Source: Strigamia acuminata (taxonomy: Eukaryota > Arthropoda > Chilopoda > Geophilomorpha > Linotaeniidae). Taken from it: 64,000 nucleotides of DNA. The position numbers and the translations under genes are program-made. Shown piece by piece: positions 44,196 to 54,158 of the stretch (positions are counted from its first letter, which is position 1; every line of letters begins with the position of its first letter). Below the pieces are notes generated by a model. The model did no database searches and was not told where the DNA came from. It saw nothing but the letters and a program-made list of their open reading frames with translations. The DNA lies in NCBI GenBank assembly GCA_949358305.1, contig OX442321.1, positions 6,349,605 through 6,413,604 of the forward strand. The letters are read 5' to 3'.

Positions 44196-44676
44196 CTTGT
44201 ACCGTATTACTCACATTAAGCCGCATGCCGGTATAATTCGAGTTATACCGGCATGCTGATAAACCTCGTTTATAACGACATGCCGGTGTAAGTGAGTACA
44301 AATTTTTTCACGGGTATTTCAGTTTATGGTACGTCTGAAGGACGTTTGTTAATTTCAAATCGTATAAGACTAGCACCGTAAGGTGTAGTTGTTTCAATTC
44401 ATTCAAGCTTTGGTACAATAATGGACGTGGTTACTGTCGCATCAACAATGAAAGTGCAAGTGAAGATGTTAGTAATGAAGTGGAGGGAGAATGAAGTGTT
44501 TATATTGTTAATGTTCTTTTTTAATTAAAGTTTTCAAAAACAATTTTTTTTTCACTTATACCGGCATGTTTCGTTTTATACCGGCATGCCGGTATAAATT
44601 TTTTGTACCCAATTTTGAAAAGCTGGTAAACCCATGCCCAACTGCATGCCGTTTTATGTGAGGTAATACAATATGG
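44196..44676. mobile_element. MITE with repeated GCATGCCGGTATA motifs, TAA target duplication
   Basis: 481 bp with imperfect inverted ends (ACCGTATTACTCACATTAAG left; TTTTATGTGAGGTAATACAA right), flanked by TAA at 44193-44195 and 44677-44679. The paralogous empty site on the GR1 side reads AGAGACTAAGTCTGTTTAC (25273). The motif CATGCCGGTATAA and its inverse TTATACCGGCATG occur at both ends. A 3-bp TAA target fits PIF/Harbinger-type elements; no transposase is present. Confidence 0.75.
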
Positions 44677-44835
44677 TAAGTCTGTTTACAGCATCTCATC
44701 AGTGAAATATCCCGAATCACTGCAATCCAAAACGTATTTATCTTGCAATTTCAGTTAATTGTCGATATTGTAAATTCTTAAAATCCTAGCTACAGTATGT
44801 CACCTTACACACGTACTGTAAGTGAAATAACGTGT
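44677..44835 (+). pseudogene. Relic of IR type-1 leader and first exon (GR2 side)
   Basis: TTGCAATTTCAGTTAATTGT, then degraded start and signal-peptide codons (TTGTAAATTCTTAAAATCCT) and GTCACCTTACACACGTACTG with a GTAAGTGAAATAA donor align with exon 1 of genes E and G, including the donor. The ATG is changed to ATTG. The next 180 bases (44836-45017) have an open frame with CTDSVCDGDIVLITN, vaguely like IR exon 2, but this is too weak to call. Confidence 0.55.
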
Positions 44836-45191
44836 TTGGAGGAGGGACAGTGTATGGATGGCTGCAGTCCGACCGCTTTCACTGCACTTTGTTCAGCCGA
44901 GTTGAAAATTGGAATTGCACCGATAGTGTTTGTGATGGAGATATTGTTCTGATAACAAATGCAGTGATCAGGGAATATTCACTATCAAATTGCTTAAATA
45001 TATGGCTTAGATCTTAAAGTAATAATTAATGTTGTCTAGGAATTGAAATAGAAAGGTTAAATATGAAAATAACATACAGACACCCAAACACCGTCTTTGG
45101 ACTTCTCCTTCTTTCTTCATCTTCCAACTATGCTAAGTTATCAGTAGGAATGTTTTCTAAAGTAATTAAAATGTGCCTTGCAAAAGTACAG

Positions 45192-45716
45192 TGGTGGTCA
45201 AAAGTTTAGTACCACTTCTGTCACTTGCACTATTTTGTGTTTTGACAAAAAAGTAAAGCCGGCAGCATCTTTCTGATACAAAATATGAATTTAGCATTAA
45301 ATTCTGCCTTAGAAAATGCTAAAACATTTAAACAAATCATGCATTGTAATTAATAATAGCAATTTTTAGTGTTTTGTTGCTGGACAAAAGTTTAGCACCA
45401 CATTCAAAAAAGCACAAAAAAAACCGATTTCTTCAGAAAATCATTGTTTATTTGAACAATACATTTCAATATTATGTTGGTTAACCAAAATTTTGTATGT
45501 GTGATTGTGCAGGCCAAGTCAAAACTTAAATGTGATGGGTTTGAAAGACTGAGCAATTGACTTGACTTTGTGCTTACAATCATTTTTCTGCTGAAATATC
45601 CTTGTCAAAGGCAGTTTATCATCTTCAAATAGAAGCATAACAATCTTCCAATACTTTTTTATAAGTAAATTGGTCCATGATACCCTTAATTTAATGTTGT
45701 GGACCGATACCCACAT
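45192..45716 (-). pseudogene. Tc1-family transposase relic
   Basis: Starts on the + strand with CAGTGGTGGTCAAAAGTTTA, typical of Tc1-type ends. The - strand frame 45716-45519 reads YWKIVMLLFEDDKLPLTRIF then QQKNDCKHKVKSI, which matches the Tc1 transposase region around the second catalytic Asp (usually QQDNDPKH). The Asp is replaced by Lys and the frame is short. The opposite element end is not found. The element is dead. Confidence 0.65.
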
Positions 45717-45795
45717 GGGAAAACCATCCGAATGGTAAAATGGCTTGGGGATGGTTTCCCATATGGGTATCGATCCACAACATTAAATTAGGGTT
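45682..45795. repeat. Short palindrome (about 47-bp arms)
   Basis: CCCTTAATTTAATGTTGTGG and ACCGATACCCACATGGGAAA on the left are mirrored by TTTCCCATATGGGTATCGAT and CCACAACATTAAATTAGGG on the right, with a loop of about 20 bases. It overlaps the end of the Tc1 relic and abuts a dispersed repeat. RNA from either strand would form a long hairpin. Confidence 0.75.
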
Positions 45796-45799
45796 ATAT

Positions 45800-46045
45800 T
45801 AAGGCTACATGGGTCGCACGGGGTAAGTACGGCAGAATGTTCATCCGATGTAACCGACCACGTTACCCATGGGACTTAGGTTCTATGTGTGATGGGTCGG
45901 TTGCCGGTGTAGCGTGCGTAACAGCACTGCCACACAGTGAGATAGGAGACCCCCACCCCTAAACAACGAATTAAGGCCAAAACCCAACAATCTAGAGTTC
46001 CTGTCTCGTTATTTATGTGAGTATGCGTCACTCCCATTGTTGTAA
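45800..46045. repeat. Dispersed repeat R, copy 1
   Basis: Contains ACCGACCACGTTACCCATGG, GATGGGTCGGTTGCCGGTGT, AGCGTGCGTAACAGCACTGC, GGCCAAAACCCAACAATCTA and CCTGTCTCGTTA. The same text occurs in inverse orientation at about 51776-51985 and in direct orientation, shortened, at 54834-55010. GC content is higher than in the surroundings. Class unknown; no ORF. Confidence 0.65.
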
Positions 46046-46074
46046 ATCCCCATACTGCAGTTTACATTTTTTTC

Positions 46075-46290
46075 TGGTCAAAAACTGACTGTTTTAGTAT
46101 CGGAAGTTATGCAAGTAATGTAGTTAGGTGGGCGTGTAACTTTATCATCGTAAAATAAAACTTAAATTTTAGAACAAACTGTGAGTTACAAGTATAACCC
46201 GGATCACAGGAAATTGTCCATAAAAAGTTATTGCAAAAGTAAAGGGTACTGCATTAGCATCAATACTTCTGGTGCTTGCATATCCATAAC
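46075..46290 (+). promoter_or_regulatory. Orphan copy of the IR type-1 upstream module
   Basis: TTTTAGTATCGGAAGTTATG, GTGGGCGTGTAACTTTATCA, AAACTGTGAGTTA, TTATTGCAAAAGTAAAG, GCATTAGCATCAATACTTC and TGGTGCTTGCATATCC closely match the block before gene G (47466-47694). No first exon follows; a Gypsy fragment separates the two copies, so a gene body was lost or the promoter duplicated. Confidence 0.55.
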
Positions 46291-46878
46291 AAATTACCAC
46301 TTTGTTGATTCTTTAAATCCTGCAGATTATCCAACTGTGCCTGTGTCAGCTTAATTAACTTATCCACTATTAAGCCTTAAAATGCACTATTACTTTCACT
46401 TCACCACAATGCACTTTATCACTTTAACACAAACACTTTAGAAGCACTTCACACAATTCACTTATCCTGAAATAAAATTTATGCACAATTAGTAATCAAC
46501 AACATCAATATAATTATATCACTAAACCATTAATATTTCCTGAAAAAAAAAAAAAATTTATTAAATTTTTGTTAAAAAAATTTATGCAAAACTTTATTAT
46601 ATCAAAATAAATTTTCTTTTTAATATTTAATTATCAACTAAGGTAAATAACTTTAATAATTAATCCAAAATTTTATTCACTTTAATGCTATGTTATTAAA
46701 TATTCAATCACTAAATTGCTCTCAACACTGAGTCATACTCCAAGTCACTTTTATTTTGTCACTCATTCAAATTACTTTGCACTTTTCTTAAATTTTATAA
46801 GATATTCTACTATTTTTAACAGAGTTTTTACGGGGTTTTAGCTCTAATTTTTCAATTTTTGCACAAAACTGGCTGATT
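46291..46878. other. AT-rich region without recognised feature
   Basis: Lies between the orphan module and the Gypsy fragment. Runs of A and T and scattered CACTTT/AACTTT repeats, no ORF and no recognised element end. It may be the eroded remainder of the same Gypsy insertion. Confidence 0.35.
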
Positions 46879-47440
46879 TTACTGTAAATTTTTACTTTTC
46901 ACTACTTTTATCAACCAATTAGTGGGTCTCAAAAGAAAACCGCAATCTCCACCACATGGGTTCTTAACACTCTTTAACCACGGAAGGGCTGAATGGTCCG
47001 TTATTATGGAAAACTTCTTGCCATACAAATAGGGTCGAAACTTCTGAATAGCGAATATTATTGCCAAACATTCCCTTTCTGTTGCGTTGTAATTTTGCTC
47101 GGCTTGACTTACAAGTTAGCAATCTACTCGCATTACAGATTACGTGTTCTTGTTTATTTTAAAGTTGTTTTAAAATTGCACCCAAACCATACGCACTGGC
47201 GTCCGTTGAAATTATGAATGGTTCCGCAAAATTAGGGTGGGCTAGTACTGGCACTGTCACTAAAGATGTTCTAAGCATTTTGAATGCAGCGTCGTGTGGT
47301 GGTCCCCAGTCAAATTTCTCGTCCACTTTTGTAAGGTTGACCAAAGGCTTAGATATATCGGCAAATCGTTTAATGCATTTTCGATAGTAAGAACATAAGC
47401 CTAAGAATCCCCTTAGCAAGTTGAAAGCAGGAATAAAACC
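46879..47440 (-). pseudogene. Gypsy pol fragment (end of RT and RNase H)
   Basis: On the - strand 47419-47159 encodes the RT connection (LRGFLGLCSYYRKCIKRFAD, FDWGPPHDAAF) and the RNase H start with STDASAYGLGAIL. A nearby frame, 47067-46879, continues IIFAIQKFRPYLYGKKFSII and TDHSALPWL. A frame change between 47159 and 47067 and the lack of protease, LTR and integrase show it is a decayed internal fragment. It differs from the pol genes of both larger elements in this window. Confidence 0.85.
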
Positions 47441-47465
47441 AATCTATATTGATTGACATTTTCAT

Positions 47466-47694
47466 TTTTTCTGGTCAAAAGCTGAAAGTTTTAGTATCGG
47501 AAGTTATAAAAGTAATGTAGTGAGCGTGGAACTTTATCATCGTAAAATAATTTTATGACTAAGACAGTTTTACTGCATCCAAACTGTGAGTTATAACCTG
47601 TAAATAGTTATTGCAAAAGTAAAGAATACTGCATCAGCATCAACACTCCTGGTGCTTGCATATCCACAACAACAATTTCAGTTAATTGTTGATA
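47466..47694 (+). promoter_or_regulatory. IR type-1 upstream module of gene G
   Basis: TTTTCTGGTCAAAAGCTGAA, TTTTAGTATCGGAAGTTATA, AACTTTATCATCGTAAAAT, GCATCAGCATCAACACTCC, TGGTGCTTGCATATCC and ATTTCAGTTAATTGTTGATA precede the ATG. Same order as the blocks of genes B, E and F. Confidence 0.55.
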
Positions 47695-50600
47695 ATGTAT
47701 ATTCTTGTGCTCTTAGTTGTGTCACTTCACACATGTAAGTAAAATAATCTGAATATAAAAGAAAATGTTTATACATAAAAGCTGGACTTTTAATTCAAGT
47801 GTCTTGTAAAAGTGAAAAGGCAACAAGTTTGCAATCAAACAGGATTGGATGTTCTCATGTGACTTTACTTTCAACTCAAGGTACTCTGTACAAGTCACAT
47901 TTTTATTTAATTCAAATTTAATGAGGTTTTACTTCGTTAAACAGAGGGTCTGACGAGACTTGATGCCAAGGTAAGACATTATCGACAAAATAATAAATTT
48001 GACTACCGGTAGTTAAATGCCGTTGAGCTGTGGGAAGTTTCTCTATCACTGGTCATCAATAATTCAATGTGATATTTTTACATTACAGACCAATTTAGGA
48101 CAAAAATTGATAAGAATTGAAGTTACTAATGTTCAGCAAGGAAACCATCTTTTCAAATTAAGTTGTGACAATCAGTCTGTAGAGTATGTGTAATTATTTG
48201 TTTTGACTTAAAACTATTTACACGTTGTCCTTCCTTCGCACTAGGCAGCAAAACAGACGAGCTGTAACAATACCTACGGGATTACAAAGTTAGATTGACA
48301 TAGAGAATGGGAATGACGTAGAGAACTGGAATGACAAACTAACAAAAAAGAAACAATTCAATGCAATGCAATAAACCAAATAAAAACAACAACAAAACCA
48401 CAATCACAACTCAAAACAAACATAACATTCCTTCATCTCACTCCAGATGAAATCTACATTGCGGCACAGTAGGGACTGTGCTCCTTTGCACTTTTATTTA
48501 TAATTTGTTTATTTATAGAATGAAATAAATAATTTAGAATCTTTTCAGTGCCAAGCAAAGCCAACATTTGAAAAAGCCTGTACGGATAACAGCACTTCAT
48601 GTATTTGAAAATCCAACTAAATTTTTTATCCAATAGATTAATTTTTAATTAATGTTAACAGCATCCACCAACTATGACATTAAACAAATCGCTAACAATG
48701 GGAGGATATTTTGGCCAAGTGTTGGACGTTTTTACCACAAAATTTAATATAAGGTAAAATATCAATGAATCAAAGGTCTCAATTAATTGGGGAAAAAAAT
48801 GCATAAAATGCCAAAAATGCATAGTTAAATATCAATGTCCTTCATTTAATAGCTTTAAAATAATTAAATGTGAAGATGGTCAATTTGGAGCAATAAAGAA
48901 TGGAACCTGGACAGGATTAATGGGCGATCTAACAAAAGGGGTATAAATTTCATATTAATCTAATACAATTAAATTTAAACTTACGGTTTAATGTTATCAT
49001 GTTTAATGTTTGCTACTAGAAAGCTGATATTGCGCCTGTCGTACTTCTGACCAAAGAAAGAGTTGGCCATGTAAAGTTTTCATCACAGTTGATTCCATTC
49101 CAAACAGACCTAGTGTTCAGAAAATTAAATACACGCACCTGAGATTACACTTTTTATTTGCAGACGTGTAGTGTTGAAATGTGGCTGTGTATATTTGCAG
49201 TCAGTATGACCGTTATGCTAGTCAAAGTTTTAGCCGAAATTGTTTCAACAAGAAAAAATCTAATGAGTTGTTTCCCGAATTTCATCAACGAGTTGCAGCT
49301 TTGGTGGCCAATTGTGTTAGTAGGTATAAATAGTGCAATTAACTTAGGATAATATATAAAAAATTAAAATGTTTCACTTTAATTTCATGTAGCCAATATA
49401 AATAGTTTTTTACTGAAGTCTATGAAACTTTTTCTTTTCATCTACATCGTTTTTTCAATGTTGATATGGATAAGTTACAATTCTGTGTTAACTTCTTTCC
49501 TGGCAACATCAGACGAAAAATTTCCTTTTACTTCACTCGAAGATATGCTTGACAACACAGATTATTTGCCTCTGATTTTGAAAGGTAATGCTTTTGAAGA
49601 AATATTTAAGGTATAAGTATGCACCATTTGTAGTTTTCAAAGTTTGTAGAACACTATATTTTAATAGAAGCCACCCTACGAAAATAAGAATGTGATAAGG
49701 GTTGAAACAATAACAGACGGAATTAAAGAAGTTTATAGCGGAAAAGTTTCAATGATAGAATCATTCCTATTTCTTCAACATTATATCGGTAGCAATTGCA
49801 GTTTTGCTATTGCACCGCGTTATATCAGCAGAAAATCCATATCATTAGCATATTCAAACCAGTTTGCTCATGTGGAATATTTCAATTCCAAGTAATTAAT
49901 TTTTTGCATACAGACCTAAAACTAACAAGGAGACCGCAAGAGTGTGTAATCCACAATTGTTAAAATTGTTTGTAAATAAAGCATTGACATCACCTAAACA
50001 ATCTATTTTTCTCATATTAAAATGCACCTCTCTCTCACATTGTTACAAACAGTAACAACACACAGGATTCCTTACTGTGTGTTGAAACACCATTTTTTGA
50101 TATTTTGAGTAAAAAGGTCAAGTGTAGCACTACATTTGGTGATTAGCCTGTTCAAACCTTACTCTGGAACCCAGGTAATTTGATATCACATGACATACGA
50201 CATCACAACTTTGTTCACCAACATGACTGCCTGCATGAAGCAACAATAGTGTGTTGTGGTGGCTCAGTGGTTAAGGTAATGAATCAGGAATCTTTCCACA
50301 CAGGTTCAAATCCTGTTGTCGGTGAAAATTTTTACTTTTATTTTTTCTTTATTTTTAGCAGTAAAGTTAATGTTTGTTATTTTATATTTTTTTTAAAAAA
50401 TTTTAATTAATTAATTTAATATAATTAAAATTATAAAAAATTTTTTTAAAAAAAATATAAAATAACAAACATTAACTTTACTGCTAAAAATAAAGAAAAA
50501 ATAAAAGTAAAAATTTTCACCGACAACAGGATTTGAACCTGTGTGGAAAGATTCCTGATTCACTACCTTAACCACTGAGCCACCACAACACACTATTGTT

Positions 50601-51169
50601 GCTTCATGCAGGCAGTCATGTTGGTGAACAAAGTTGTGATGTCATATGTCATGTGATATCAAATTACCTGGGTTCCAGAGTAAGGTTTGAACAGGCTAAT
50701 CACCAAATGTAGTGCTACACTTGACCTTTTTACTCAAAATATCAAAAAATGGTGTTTCAACACACAGTAAGGAATCCTGTGTGTTGTTACTGTTTGTAAC
50801 AATGTGAGAGAGAGGTGCATTTTAATATGAGAAAAATAGATTGTTTAGGTGATGTCAATGCTTTATTTACAAACAATTTTAACAATTGTGGATTACACAC
50901 TCTTGCGGTCTCCTTGTAAGATTACATGTAGAAAACAGTTATGGTATATCATACTTCTCATACGCAGAATTTTATTACTAAAGCAATACGGAATTTTGTC
51001 AGCTGTGTATAAACGTTCCTTTCCTAAGGCAGCAAGCTGTTCAGAAAATGCATTCAATCCTATTTCGTTTGGCCAAATAATTGGACCAGCCCTATTAATT
51101 CTGGCTGGGCTTTCCATCTCTTTAATTTACGGAGTAATCGAATTACTTGTTTATAAATTTACCGTGTAA
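47695..51169 (+). pseudogene. Ionotropic receptor gene G (type-1 head, type-II body) with premature stop
   Basis: Exons: 47695-47734, 47800-47880, 47945-47970, 48089-48189, 48549-48600, 48662-48753, 48853-48940, 49020-49323, 49393-49610, 49668-49891, 50968-51169; all splice sites and phases are kept. In exon 8 the codon for the Trp found in genes B-F and H (NTRTWDYTF) is TGA at 49140-49142, which truncates the protein before M1. The rest is well preserved: S1 with GGYFGQVLDV and DGQFGAIKNGTWTG, M3 with ISYNSVLTSFLA, S2 with NCSFAIAPRYIS, M4 ending YKFTV. Intron 10 has grown to over 1 kb by insertion of a foldback element. Closest to gene E; unlike E it keeps a normal 40-nt first exon. A young pseudogene, or an allele with a nonsense variant. 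Confidence 0.88.
49926..50916. mobile_element. Foldback element, 991 bp, with a tRNA-like sequence in each arm
   Basis: Nearly the whole element is one palindrome centred near 50421: ends CAAGGAGACCGCAAGAGTGT and ACACTCTTGCGGTCTCCTTG, arms of about 480 bases with a very short loop. It is flanked by TAA on both sides (49923-49925, 50917-50919); the empty site AAACTAAGATTACAAG is seen in genes C and E. Each arm holds a tRNA-like stretch (50255-50324 and, inverted, 50518-50587) with TGGCTCAGTGG resembling an A box and GGTTCAAATCC as B box, the latter inside a perfect 5-bp T-arm stem ACAGG/CCTGT. No acceptor stem closes it. There is no transposase. TAA target size suggests a PIF/Harbinger-type source of mobility. 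A truncated relative lies at 13763-14372. Confidence 0.88.
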
Positions 51170-51285
51170 GTATTATTAGATGTATTGTCTTACTTCTGAT
51201 TAATGTATATCTCATAAGTAAACTCTCAATCATCTAAGAAGTTGTTAATGAAGAATGTAAGAAGAAAGCAATCGGTTAGCACCAA

Positions 51286-51513
51286 ATTTGCACATTTTCA
51301 AAATAAATCTGCACACTTTCAAAATAAGTCTGCTCATTTTCAAATTAAACCTGCACATTTTTAAAATAAATCTGCACACTTTCAAAATAAATCTGCACAT
51401 TTTCAAAATAAATCTGCTCATTTTGCAAATAAATCTGCACATTTTCAAAATAAATCTGCTCATTTTGCAAATAAATCTGCACATTTTCAAAATAAATCTG
51501 CCCAATTTCTTAT
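51286..51513. repeat. 21-bp minisatellite, about 11 units
   Basis: Same unit as at 7941 and 16436, with more internal variation (CTGCACACTTTCAAAATAAG, CTGCTCATTTTGCAAATAAA) and partial higher-order alternation of CTGCACA and CTGCTCA units. It starts about 115 bases after the stop of gene G. Open frames on both strands (77 and 86 codons) are repeat artefacts. Confidence 0.92.
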
Positions 51514-52726
51514 TTACCTAACCTTACTCTTATATCACAATCTCTACTTTCATCCATTACTTTTGAAAAATGATTACGTTTCATCAGTCCCGAATGAAGC
51601 AAAATAAAAAAGAAAAAATAGGAAAGAAAAAAATAATATACCAACTAACCAATAAAATCAATTTAATAAAAAAAAATATTTCCGCCAGACAAAGATTGTA
51701 AATGTCCACGATGACGCTTTTATATTAGCGCCGTTTGGAACACTTGTGACTGATATGGTCTTCACCAGTGCAATCAGGGAACTGAAGACACTGGGTTGCG
51801 ACGCATACTCATGTAAAATAACGAAGACTCCCTAATATTGGTTGGTTGGCCTTTATTATCGTTGTCTAGGGGTAAGGGGAATCCCGTTACCCGTTTCGGG
51901 GGTGCCACGAAGGCACGCCGCACCGGCAACCGACCCATCACACACTGGGCGTGAGCCCAATGGGTGACGTGGTCGGTTCGACTAAACATTCGTGTCGTAC
52001 TTATCTACGACCCACACGTCCACTCATGGAGGCTGCGCTATGGAGACCGCCTTAGCACTGAGCTTCATCGTGGTGAATGGTGAGGAGTTCAGAGTCAAAA
52101 CCCAGGACACGTCTTGTCCCTTCGATGAATACCTTCTCCTCCTCTGCTGTACACACGTCCTTCTCAGTCTCTGTCCAACACACTACTCTCTCCTCACCAC
52201 ACCACTTAGTTCCCTCCTCCCCCAGGCTAGGTCACTCACCCAGAACAGAGGGGATGACCTTTGGGGCAGTCAGGCGGTGTGTGGCAGTGCTGGGTGGCCA
52301 AGCGGTCACACACAACACACTACAGTAATATGAAATAAACATAAACTTCTTTTAATTAGATATTGAATTAAAATCTCAATTGTTTAAATAATTATTGTTC
52401 TCACTTGAATAAAAATTGACTGTTTCAAATGTAAACCACGCGTGCTAGTCACTTCTTTGCTATCAATCATCGAAAATCAGTTTAAATCCATTATCATGGA
52501 GAACAAAGTTGGTTTAATCAAATGTAAATTACGATACGAGTTGCTGCTCGAGTGTTTACACTGGTATGAACAGCAAAGAATCAAAAACTAAGTAGTCAAT
52601 TTAAGTTTTTACAAGCTGTAATAACACACCCTACATGGTCATTCAATCGCAGGTAAATTCAAAAGTTTAATTCATAAGGTCTGAATTAGTCTAATAGTAA
52701 GTAGAATTGGTACTTACATTTACGTA
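51514..52726. other. Intergenic region with dispersed repeat R, copy 2
   Basis: After the minisatellite, text shared with 8580-8760 (ATCTCTACTTTCATCCATTA, CCCGAATGAAGCAAA). About 51776-51985 is repeat R in inverse orientation relative to 45800 (CGACGCATACTCATGTAAAA, GTTGTCTAGGGGTAAGGGG, ACCGGCAACCGACCCATCAC). From 51990 to 52320 a GC-richer stretch has open frames of 83 and 113 codons with no recognisable domain. From 52320 the IR-type upstream text (TAATATGAAATAAACATAAA) resumes as at 8830. Confidence 0.5.
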
Positions 52727-53148
52727 TACTCAGGCTCACCGTTAAAGACACACTACTAACACCAGTTCCTATTGGCCGAGCCTATTTACTTCTTACTGTT
52801 GCCTGTATTATTCTACCAGGAAAAGTAGGTTTGTTTTGATTTTAATTACTTTGATTATTTTAGGTGTTTGTAATGATGTGATAATAAAATATTTTAAAAA
52901 GTCTGGAAGCAATGTTTTATGTTTTAACTTCAAAATACATGATTGTTTAGTTCGTTAAATTTATCGGTTGCTTTCTCCAGCTGGTTGTTTTCAAATGTAT
53001 GATTGATTGTTATGTCTGGACACAAAATGGCTTTCCGTAACTCAAGCGTTTGTATTTTGGCCTACTTTTATGTAGCCCTACACCAGTGAATAGGCTCGGC
53101 CAATAGGAACTGGTGTTAGTAGTGTGTCTTTAACGGTGAGCCTGAGTA
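52727..53148. mobile_element. MITE, TACTC-terminal family, copy 4
   Basis: 422 bp with long near-perfect inverted ends (TACTCAGGCTCACCGTTAAA and its complement; more than 60 bases), TA on both sides. The orthologous text before gene D (ACGTAGATCGCTTG at 9077) shows the empty site, proving TA as target and the exact ends. It interrupts the upstream block of gene H. Internal sequence has GTGTTTGTAATGATGTG and no ORF. Confidence 0.88.
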
Positions 53149-54158
53149 TAGATCGCTTGATGCAATTTAAGTCGACCTTTCCGTGGCTCAAACTGTAGTA
53201 AGCATGCCGCCATTATTTATTCTTCAATGCGCGTCTAGCGCATGTAGTGGTAAAATTGTAAACCAATGATCGACAACTACGGTACTCCGTAGAATGTTTA
53301 GTCTCTACATAAGACCTAATAATGCTCCACTTCCTTTAACCTTAGAATCTGAATAAGAAATTATAAAAGAATAAACAGTTTGAGAAACGCTATTCCAGAA
53401 CAATAAAAATATATTCTCAAGATTGTGTTTTTTTTTCTGCGTAATTGTAAATATCTGAGTCTTAGATTTTTCCTCTTAGACTATGTAGCCAAATGTTTTT
53501 TAAATTTTCAAAATCATTTAAGTTTTTTTCATAAACTTGTTTTCTGGACACAAGCCAGTATTGAATATTTGAAAACCAAGAGCAATTTAATTTCTACTGA
53601 AACCATAAATTAAATCTTAATTTTCTTTTACCAGCACAAAGGAGAAAAGATCAATTTGCAAAAGCAAGATTAAACATTCATGGATCTATTCATTGTCAGA
53701 TTCTGATCAATGCTCTTTTCTCTGTTAATTACTTTCTGAGTAGTTGACACGTTCAATTCTATTAAAGTGGCTGTTCCTTTTCTGGAAACAAGCCAGTATT
53801 GGAAAACCACGAGCAATTTAATTTGAACTGAAACCATGAATTAAAAAAAAATTTACCACGACAAAATTATATGATCAATTTGTAAAAGTAAAATGAAACA
53901 CGCACGACTCTACTCTAAGTACTGTATGTGTGATTACGATCAACTATTCTTTTCAACGCTAATTCCTTCATTAGAGCTCAGACCTTGTTCAAAAGTACTA
54001 CGCAGTTAAATTGCTACTCCTTTTCGCAAACGGTACAATTTGGTGATTTTTGAGAGCAAAGAAACTTTAACATATTACTCCAATTTAAAATTTGAGCACA
54101 ACTGTACTAATTAATAACAATCGCAACTGCAGAAAATTAACTGTTAAGGACGCCCATA
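53149..54158 (+). promoter_or_regulatory. Type-2 IR upstream block of gene H
   Basis: Matches 9080-9842 before gene D nearly throughout: GATCGCTTGATGCAATTTAA, CATGCCGCCATTATTTATTC, AACAATAAAAATATATTCTC, TGTAGCCAAATGTTTTTTAA, CTTGTTTTCTGGACACAAGC. An extra segment at 53760-53990 (TTCTGGAAACAAGCCAGTAT onward) looks like a local duplication of part of this block. It ends with the leader directly before the ATG. Confidence 0.45.

Noticed and set aside
44836-45017. IR exon 2 remnant (CTDSVCDGDIVLITN)
   Set aside because: Only a few positions resemble exon 2 of the paralogues; no proper splice sites and too weak to annotate.
50255-50324. A functional tRNA gene in the foldback arm
   Set aside because: The T-arm and A/B-like boxes are present, but no acceptor stem or convincing anticodon arm can be drawn; called tRNA-derived instead.
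51992-52333. 113-codon open frame near repeat R copy 2
   Set aside because: Low-complexity composition, adjacent to a dispersed repeat, no domain or matching gene structure.
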